DNA of 11,296 bases from an uncultured Centipeda sp. (GTDB taxonomy: Bacteria; Bacillota; Negativicutes; Selenomonadales; Selenomonadaceae): NCBI GenBank assembly GCA_937925565.1, contig CALALM010000013.1:1-11296 (forward strand), read 5' to 3'. The position numbers and the translations under genes were made by a program. Under the pieces are notes generated by a model. That model made no database searches. It was not told the DNA's origin and saw only the letters and a program-made list of their open reading frames with translations. Of the stretch, positions 7,676-11,296 are shown piece by piece; the first letter of the stretch is position 1; the number at the start of each line of letters is the position of its first letter.

Positions 7676-9309
7676 TGGCTATTATGCACCCGTCCGGAAT
7701 TCCCGAGGGGAGCTGTCCGTATTCGGAGGAAAAATTCTTTTCTGCGTGTAAAGAACAGTTGCCGGAGAAATGCCATGTATTTTATTCGGTCCGCTGGTAT
7801 ACGACCAATCATGATGGCGTGCGGGAGGACAGCGAATGCGACTTTTTGATCGTACACCCCAACTACGGATTCCTCTGTGTGGAGGTGAAGGGCGGCACCG
7901 GCATGCGGGTGGAAGACGGCGCATGGTATCTTACGGACCGCTATGGGGAGCGCAGGCTGCACCGCTCGCCCCATGCGCAGGCAGAGGCGAGTATGCGCTT
8001 CTTCAAGAAGTATTATGAAGATGAGACCGAAAAACAGTTTGCGGGAACATATGGTTGTGCAGCCGCCTTTCCCAACTACGACCTGCCCGCCGCGCTGCAC
8101 GTAAGTGCTCCCAAGGAAATGACCATTGATCACGCGGACATGGACAACCTGTCCAAACGCATCACAGAGATCTTTCAATACTTTCAGACAAGACGGCAAA
8201 TCGGATCGGCATTCCTCTCGGGGCATACAAGGGATCTGTTTCTCCGCCTTGTCAATAAGCGCGTGGCTCTCTCCATCTCCTCGGGGGCGCTGCTCCCGGA
8301 CAAAGCGCGTGAGCTGGACCGCATCAATGTCGTACAGGACGCGGTGATCGACCTCCTGACGCATTATCCCCGCGCCTTTATTGTGGGCGGCGCGGGGACG
8401 GGCAAAACATGGATCGGCTTCAAGAAGGTCCTGCGCTGCATTCAGGCAGGCGGGCGGGCACTGTATCTGTGCTACAACAAGGCGCTCGCGGACTATGCCT
8501 CCACGGTGCTTGCCGATGCACGCGCGGCATGTCATACAATGGATTCCCTTGCCGTCGCGCTGCTCAAGCAGGCGGCGCTTACGGCGGTAGAAAAAGACGG
8601 GTGCAGAGAATACAGTGCGCTCCTTGAAAAGCTGCCCTCCCTTCCAAAGTATGACCTCGTCGTTGTGGATGAAGGTCAGGATTTTACGGAGGACTGGGCA
8701 TACTGCGCCAATCTCCTGTGCAAGGATGAAGGGGCGCTCTATGTGCTTTATGACCGGGCGCAAAATATATTCGCGCGCAGCTTCGGTGAAAAATTCTTTA
8801 TCGACGGTGCGCCGTTTGTCCTTCGCTACAACATACGCAATACCGCCAATATCTATCGCTATGCACAGGAGCAGACGGCACTCGGACTGGATACGGTTGC
8901 AAATCGGGTGGAGGGCGTTGCACCGGAACATCGGAGATTTTCACGTCGGGCGGAGGCGGTTCACTTTATTGATGCGACCGTTCATAAATTGGTGAACAGG
9001 GAGGGCATTGCGCCGGATAAAATCGTGATTTTGAGCAACCGCAGGAAAGAACATTCGATTCTCGCCGAAACGGTGGCGGTTGGCGGGCACGCGATCCGTG
9101 ACACGCGTGGGGGTGCAGCTTCCGAGGGAATTGCTTACCGTACGATTCAGGGCTTTAAGGGGCTGGAGTCCGACATCGTTATTTATATCCATCATACTTA
9201 CAGGAACGAGCCGCAGACAGAGCGTCTGCGCGCCACGCTCTATACGGCGCAGACAAGGGCCCGCTTTTATTTGTATCGATTGGATTTTGAGGATCCGAGG
9301 AGAGTGTGA
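7675..9309 (+). CDS. NERD nuclease-SF1 helicase fusion
   Basis: 544 residues starting at the ATG that overlaps the drmB stop (TGATG); GGAGG at 7663-7667 lies 7 bases upstream, far better than the in-frame ATG at 7660. Residues ~15-110 form a NERD (nuclease-related) domain of the PD-(D/E)XK fold: helix with E18/E19, then E54-C-D56-F-L-I-V and V-E70-V-K72, giving the D...E-x-K catalytic set. The rest is a UvrD-like helicase: Walker A GGAGTGKT (238-245), CYNKALADY, motif II DEGQD (332-336), motif III YDRAQN, motif V GFKGLE (493-498), motif VI YTAQTRAR (523-530). It is compact, lacking large UvrD subdomain inserts. It is the only protein of the operon with a recognisable intact nuclease site and so the likely effector; that role is inferred. 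Similar stand-alone NERD-helicases exist, but coupling to DrmAB points to a joint function. Confidence 0.88.
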   Translation: MAIMHPSGIPEGSCPYSEEKFFSACKEQLPEKCHVFYSVRWYTTNHDGVREDSECDFLIVHPNYGFLCVEVKGGTGMRVEDGAWYLTDRYGERRLHRSPHAQAEASMRFFKKYYEDETEKQFAGTYGCAAAFPNYDLPAALHVSAPKEMTIDHADMDNLSKRITEIFQYFQTRRQIGSAFLSGHTRDLFLRLVNKRVALSISSGALLPDKARELDRINVVQDAVIDLLTHYPRAFIVGGAGTGKTWIGFKKVLRCIQAGGRALYLCYNKALADYASTVLADARAACHTMDSLAVALLKQAALTAVEKDGCREYSALLEKLPSLPKYDLVVVDEGQDFTEDWAYCANLLCKDEGALYVLYDRAQNIFARSFGEKFFIDGAPFVLRYNIRNTANIYRYAQEQTALGLDTVANRVEGVAPEHRRFSRRAEAVHFIDATVHKLVNREGIAPDKIVILSNRRKEHSILAETVAVGGHAIRDTRGGAASEGIAYRTIQGFKGLESDIVIYIHHTYRNEPQTERLRATLYTAQTRARFYLYRLDFEDPRRV

Positions 9310-9318
9310 ACGCGCCGT

Positions 9319-9405
9319 CCCCTCCATCTTTTTTACGGTGCGCTCCACGCGCGCCGAACACGCCGAGCAGGTCATGCCCGTGACGTTGAATGTTTCTTTT
9401 TTCAT
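9319..9405 (-). pseudogene. Truncated 5' remnant of HMA-domain gene (right copy)
   Basis: From the ATG complementary to 9403-9405 the minus strand encodes the same MKKETFNVTGMTC start as the left edge, with the second cysteine in C13-S-A-C16, and continues to about K-K-M-E-G29. A normal HMA domain is ~70 residues; here the sequence then runs into T-A-R-S-H and the antisense of the NERD-helicase gene, which stays open for over 100 further codons without HMA features. The break falls at 9310-9318, directly beside the helicase stop. This is a duplicated gene start left behind at the island's right edge, not a functional metal-binding protein. Confidence 0.8.
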
Positions 9406-9416
9406 GGAGATTCCTT
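9362..9416. repeat. Right copy of direct repeat flanking the island
   Basis: Identical over 55 bases to window positions 1-55 in the same orientation. Leftwards HMA coding similarity continues to ~9319, so the full duplicated block is probably near 100 bases, but the left partner for that part is outside the window. To the right of 9416 the sequence bears no resemblance to 56-120. Confidence 0.93.
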
Positions 9417-9510
9417 TTATCGTCAGAAAACGCCGTTCCTCACAAGCGCCCTGATCGCCTTGCAAGCGCGGCACGTCCTCCGCTGTGGCAGGTAAGATAC
9501 CGTAAACTCA

Positions 9511-9568
9511 AAGCCTCCCCCGTCGGTACGGGGGAGGGAGACCGCGCAAGCGGTGGAAGGGGCGCTTT
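9511..9568 (+). repeat. Two-hairpin intergenic repeat, copy 1
   Basis: The element begins AAGCCTCCCCCGT and ends GGTGGAAGGGGCGCTTT. Hairpin 1 pairs 9514-9523 with 9528-9537 (10 pairs, loop CGGT); hairpin 2 pairs ACCGC (9541-9545) with GCGGT (9550-9554) around GCAA. The same plan recurs at 10265-10324 and, degraded and inverted, at 10193-10244. It lies in the 9310-9720 gap, which also holds the HMA remnant and the flavodoxin promoter. It resembles REP/MITE-type dispersed palindromes; function unknown. Confidence 0.8.
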
Positions 9569-9597
9569 GTGTAATCTTATAGAAGCCTTTGCGTTAC

Positions 9598-9616
9598 AGT
9601 ATAGCACTCCTGTCAA
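9598..9616 (-). promoter_or_regulatory. Third TTGACA-N7-TATACT motif
   Basis: On the minus strand TTGACA (9616-9611), seven bases, then TATACT (9603-9598). It shares TGCTATACTGTAA with the copy at 125-143 (13 identical bases, 121-133 against 9594-9606). It lies between the HMA remnant and the flavodoxin promoter and may be part of the ancestral upstream region of the HMA gene, or regulate flavodoxin. Confidence 0.4.
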
Positions 9617-9652
9617 GCACAAACAATAATGAGAAAAATCTTCAAAAAAAGA

Positions 9653-9681
9653 TTGCATCAGAAACTGATAAATGTTATCAT
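9653..9681 (+). promoter_or_regulatory. Promoter of the flavodoxin gene
   Basis: TTGCAT (9653-9658), a 17-base spacer, then TATCAT (9676-9681) preceded by TGT, giving an extended -10. Transcription would start near 9688, about 33 bases before the ATG. Spacing and position are good. Confidence 0.65.
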
Positions 9682-9720
9682 CAGAGAAACGAAACGAATC
9701 ATCCAAGGGAGGATTTTCAG

Positions 9721-10155
9721 ATGGCAAAGATTGCTGTTGTGTTTTGGAGTGGATCGGGGAATACGGAGGCAATGGCGAATGCGGTCCTGGAAGGGGTCAC
9801 GAAGGGCGGTGCAGAGGGCGAACTCATCCGCGTCGGCGATTTCTCTGCCGATCGGATCGCGGATTACGACGGCATCCTGATGGGCTGCCCTGCCTGTGGC
9901 GTGGAGGAGCTCGATGAGGGCGAGTTCGAGCCGTTCTTCGCCGAGGCGGAGAGCCAGCTGAAGGGCGTGAAGGTCGGGCTGTTCGGCTCATACGGCTGGG
10001 GCGGCGGCGCATTCATGGAGACGTGGACGAACCGCACGAAGGATGCAGGGGCAACGATGGTCGCGGACGGCGTGACCTGTGAGAACGAACCCGACGATGA
10101 TGCGCTCGCTGCGTGCACGGCACTCGGTGAGGCGATGGCAAAGGCGGTCGGATAA
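9721..10155 (+). CDS. Flavodoxin (short-chain)
   Basis: 144 residues starting MAKIAVVFWSGSGNTEAMA, an FMN-phosphate-binding loop (S-G-S-G-N-T, residues 10-15) in the usual place after the first strand. The 50s loop reads C-P-A-C-G-V-E-E-L and the 90s loop F-G-S-Y-G-W-G-G-G, which contact the isoalloxazine ring in short flavodoxins such as that of Megasphaera. It is a small soluble one- or two-electron carrier that can replace ferredoxin. GGGAGG lies 8 bases before the ATG, so a longer in-frame reading from 9589 is rejected. It has its own promoter and is separated from the next gene by repeats and a terminator. GC-rich codon use differs from the island and matches the malic enzyme gene, supporting core-genome status. 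Confidence 0.95.
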   Translation: MAKIAVVFWSGSGNTEAMANAVLEGVTKGGAEGELIRVGDFSADRIADYDGILMGCPACGVEELDEGEFEPFFAEAESQLKGVKVGLFGSYGWGGGAFMETWTNRTKDAGATMVADGVTCENEPDDDALAACTALGEAMAKAVG

Positions 10156-10192
10156 AAGCCTCCCGCCGCATACAAAAGGGAGCTGCTCTCGG

Positions 10193-10244
10193 AGCGCCCC
10201 TTCTACGGGTCCCGCGCACAGGCTCCGTCTCAGACGGGGGAGCT
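10193..10244 (-). repeat. Two-hairpin intergenic repeat, copy 3 (degenerate, inverted)
   Basis: On the minus strand it reads AGCTCCCCCGTCTGAGACGG and ends in GTAGAAGGGGCGCT, parallel to the start and end of the copy at 9511-9568. Hairpin 1 is shortened to CCGTC-TGA-GACGG and hairpin 2 is weak. A separate AAAGCCTCCC at 10155-10164 just after the flavodoxin stop may be a fragment of another copy. Confidence 0.5.
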
Positions 10245-10264
10245 AGTATGCCGCCGCTATCTGG

Positions 10265-10324
10265 AAGCCTCCCCCGTCGAAACGGGGGGAGGGGAACCAT
10301 GCGGAGCATGGTGGAAGGGGCGTC
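10265..10324 (+). repeat. Two-hairpin intergenic repeat, copy 2
   Basis: AAGCCTCCCCCGTC at the start and GGTGGAAGGGGCG at the end match copy 1. Hairpin 1 is CCTCCCCCGT (10268-10277) with ACGGGGGGAGG (one extra G, loop CGAA). Hairpin 2 is ACCATGC (10296-10302) with GCATGGT (10306-10312), a different sequence from copy 1 but again fully complementary. The rest of the 10156-10488 gap holds copy 3 and the terminator. Confidence 0.8.
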
Positions 10325-10342
10325 TTGAGCGTTTAGGAAACA

Positions 10343-10400
10343 CGAACAAAAAAGCTGTTGTATGAGTCAAACGACTTCATGCAGCAGCCTTTTTTGTTCG
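10343..10400 (+). terminator. Strong intrinsic terminator after flavodoxin
   Basis: GCTGTTGTATGAGTC pairs with GACTTCATGCAGCAGC across an AAAC loop, 15 pairs with one bulged base. The two wobble pairs are G-U only in the plus-strand RNA, indicating rightward use. The stem is flanked by CGAACAAAAAA on the left and CTTTTTTGTTCG on the right, supplying the U-run. It ends the flavodoxin transcript before the malic enzyme gene. Confidence 0.85.
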
Positions 10401-10488
10401 TCGATTATAAAATGCTGTGATACAGGAAAATGCCGCGTGTTTCTCGAATATAAACGAAGGGATATTCATCTGTCAAAAGGAGAAAATT

Positions 10489-11296
10489 ATGGACAAGATG
10501 GGGTATGAACTGCTGGGCGATTCATTTCGGAACAAGGGGACGGCGTTCAGCGCAGAGGAGCGCGCCGCATATGGGCTGATGGGGCTGCTGCCGCCGCACA
10601 TCGACACGATCGAGGAGCAGGCGGAGCGCATCTATCAGCAGATGGAGCGCAAGAGTTCGGGGATCGAGAAGCGCCGCTTTCTCATGGAGGTATTCAACCG
10701 CAACCGCCGCCTTTTCTACTATGTATTCCGTCAGCACATCGTCGAGTTAATGCCGATCGTCTACGATCCCGTGATCGCGGAGAGCATTCAGCAGTACAGC
10801 GAGCAGTTCATCAATCCGCAGGAGACCGCCTATCTCTCCATCGACCGCCCCGAGGAGATCGAGGAGACACTGCGCGCGGCGGCGGGCGGGCGTGAGATCC
10901 GCCTGATCGTTGCAACGGATGCGGAGGGCATCCTCGGCATCGGCGACTGGGGGACGAACGGCGCGGACATCGCCGTCGGAAAATTGATGGTATATACAGC
11001 GGCGGCGGGGATCGACCCCGCGTCGGTGCTGCCCGTCATGCTCGATTGCGGGACGAACCGCGAGAGTCTGCTCCGCGACCCGCTCTATCTCGGCAATCGG
11101 CACGCGCGCGTGCGCGGCAAGGTGTATGATGATTTCATCGACAGCTTTGTGCAGACAGCGGAGCGGCTTTTCCCGCAACTCTACCTGCATTTTGAGGACT
11201 TCGGGCGGCCGAACGCCGCGCCTATCCTGCGCCGCTACCAAAAGACCTATCCCGTCTTCAACGACGACTGTCAGGGGACGGGCATCATCACGCTCG
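10489..11296 (+). CDS. mleA: Malolactic enzyme / NAD-malic enzyme family, 3' end outside window
   Basis: 269 codons are visible of an expected ~540. The ATG at 10489 follows AAAGGAG at 10476-10482, 6 bases upstream. Family landmarks: N-K-G-T-A-F and G-L-L-P-P near the start, M-P-I-V-Y92-D-P with the catalytic tyrosine, V-G-K165-L with the catalytic lysine, F-E236-D237-F-G and N-D-D260-C-Q-G-T-G with the metal ligands. The phrase [14 protein letters not shown] and L-H-F-E-D-F-G resemble malolactic enzymes more than E. coli MaeA, so it may decarboxylate malate directly to lactate or to pyruvate, with NAD and Mn2+. Only an assay or phylogeny would decide. C261 replaces the isoleucine usual in NDDIQGTG. 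The NAD-binding half lies beyond the window. No clear promoter was found after the terminator. Confidence 0.88.
   Translation, partial: MDKMGYELLGDSFRNKGTAFSAEERAAYGLMGLLPPHIDTIEEQAERIYQQMERKSSGIEKRRFLMEVFNRNRRLFYYVFRQHIVELMPIVYDPVIAESIQQYSEQFINPQETAYLSIDRPEEIEETLRAAAGGREIRLIVATDAEGILGIGDWGTNGADIAVGKLMVYTAAAGIDPASVLPVMLDCGTNRESLLRDPLYLGNRHARVRGKVYDDFIDSFVQTAERLFPQLYLHFEDFGRPNAAPILRRYQKTYPVFNDDCQGTGIITL

Larger units (their letters stand above)
56..9318. other. Four-gene accessory (defence-like) island bounded by direct repeats
   Basis: The four co-directional genes at 288-9309 lie between two copies of the 5' end of a minus-strand HMA gene. The right copy loses HMA similarity near 9310-9318, immediately after the last island gene stops. 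The left limit is taken as the first base after the identical 55 bases. No integrase, transposase or obvious terminal inverted repeat is present inside. The left end (56-287) is clearly AT-rich, while flanking flavodoxin and malic enzyme genes are GC-rich. Acquisition is inferred from the duplication and defence-type content; the mechanism is not visible. Confidence 0.6.

Noticed and set aside
7441..8931. 496-codon minus-strand open frame across the drmB end and the NERD-helicase gene
   Set aside because: It spans two real plus-strand genes and shows no motif; long antisense frames are expected in GC-rich coding DNA.
288..9309. A complete classical DISARM system
   Set aside because: DrmA and DrmB are present, but no methyltransferase, drmC or drmD can be found, so only a DISARM-related assignment is supported.
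8941..9405. HMA-domain protein extended to ~154 codons on the minus strand
   Set aside because: Only the first 29 codons are HMA-like; the remainder is the antisense of the NERD-helicase gene, so it is treated as a truncated remnant.
9511..10324. CRISPR array or rho-independent terminators from the CCTCCCCCGT repeats
   Set aside because: The copies are hundreds of bases apart, vary in orientation and have no regular spacers; no U-run follows the hairpins.

Overview
The window looks like chromosomal DNA of a Negativicutes bacterium, probably Selenomonas or a close relative. This rests on a flavodoxin of the short Megasphaera/Clostridium type, a malolactic-type malic enzyme, GC-rich conserved flanks and extended -10 promoters. 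The genus is an inference from sequence character, not from a database match.

Layout: positions 1-44 hold the first codons of a minus-strand gene beginning with a heavy-metal-associated (HMA) domain (copper chaperone, or N-terminus of a CopA-type P-type ATPase). An AT-rich intergenic stretch (45-287) follows, with a plausible rightward promoter. Positions 288-9309 hold four co-directional, closely packed genes: an SF1 (UvrD-like) helicase with a degraded NERD-like N-terminus; a DrmA-type SF2 helicase; a DrmB-type DUF1998 protein; and a second SF1 helicase with an apparently intact NERD nuclease domain. A few bases after the last stop codon the first ~29 codons of the HMA gene recur on the minus strand as a truncated remnant, and 55 bases at its 5' end are identical to window positions 1-55. 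The four-gene block is therefore an accessory island bounded by direct repeats of a housekeeping gene's 5' end. Positions 9417-11296 are core-like: a flavodoxin gene, three copies of a two-hairpin intergenic repeat, a strong terminator, and the start of a malolactic/malic enzyme gene running off the window.

The main point is the four-gene block. DrmA and DrmB form the core of DISARM anti-phage defence, but here they have no methyltransferase, no phospholipase-D-type DrmC and no SNF2 DrmD. Instead they lie between two NERD/SF1 helicase paralogues, one with the PD-(D/E)XK residues present and one with all three replaced. A reasonable reading is a DISARM-related defence operon in which DrmAB senses or remodels foreign DNA, the last protein is the nuclease-helicase effector and the first is a catalytically dead partner or regulator. 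Composition and the domain calls are read from sequence; the defence role and division of labour are inference. I could not check whether this exact combination has already been named.
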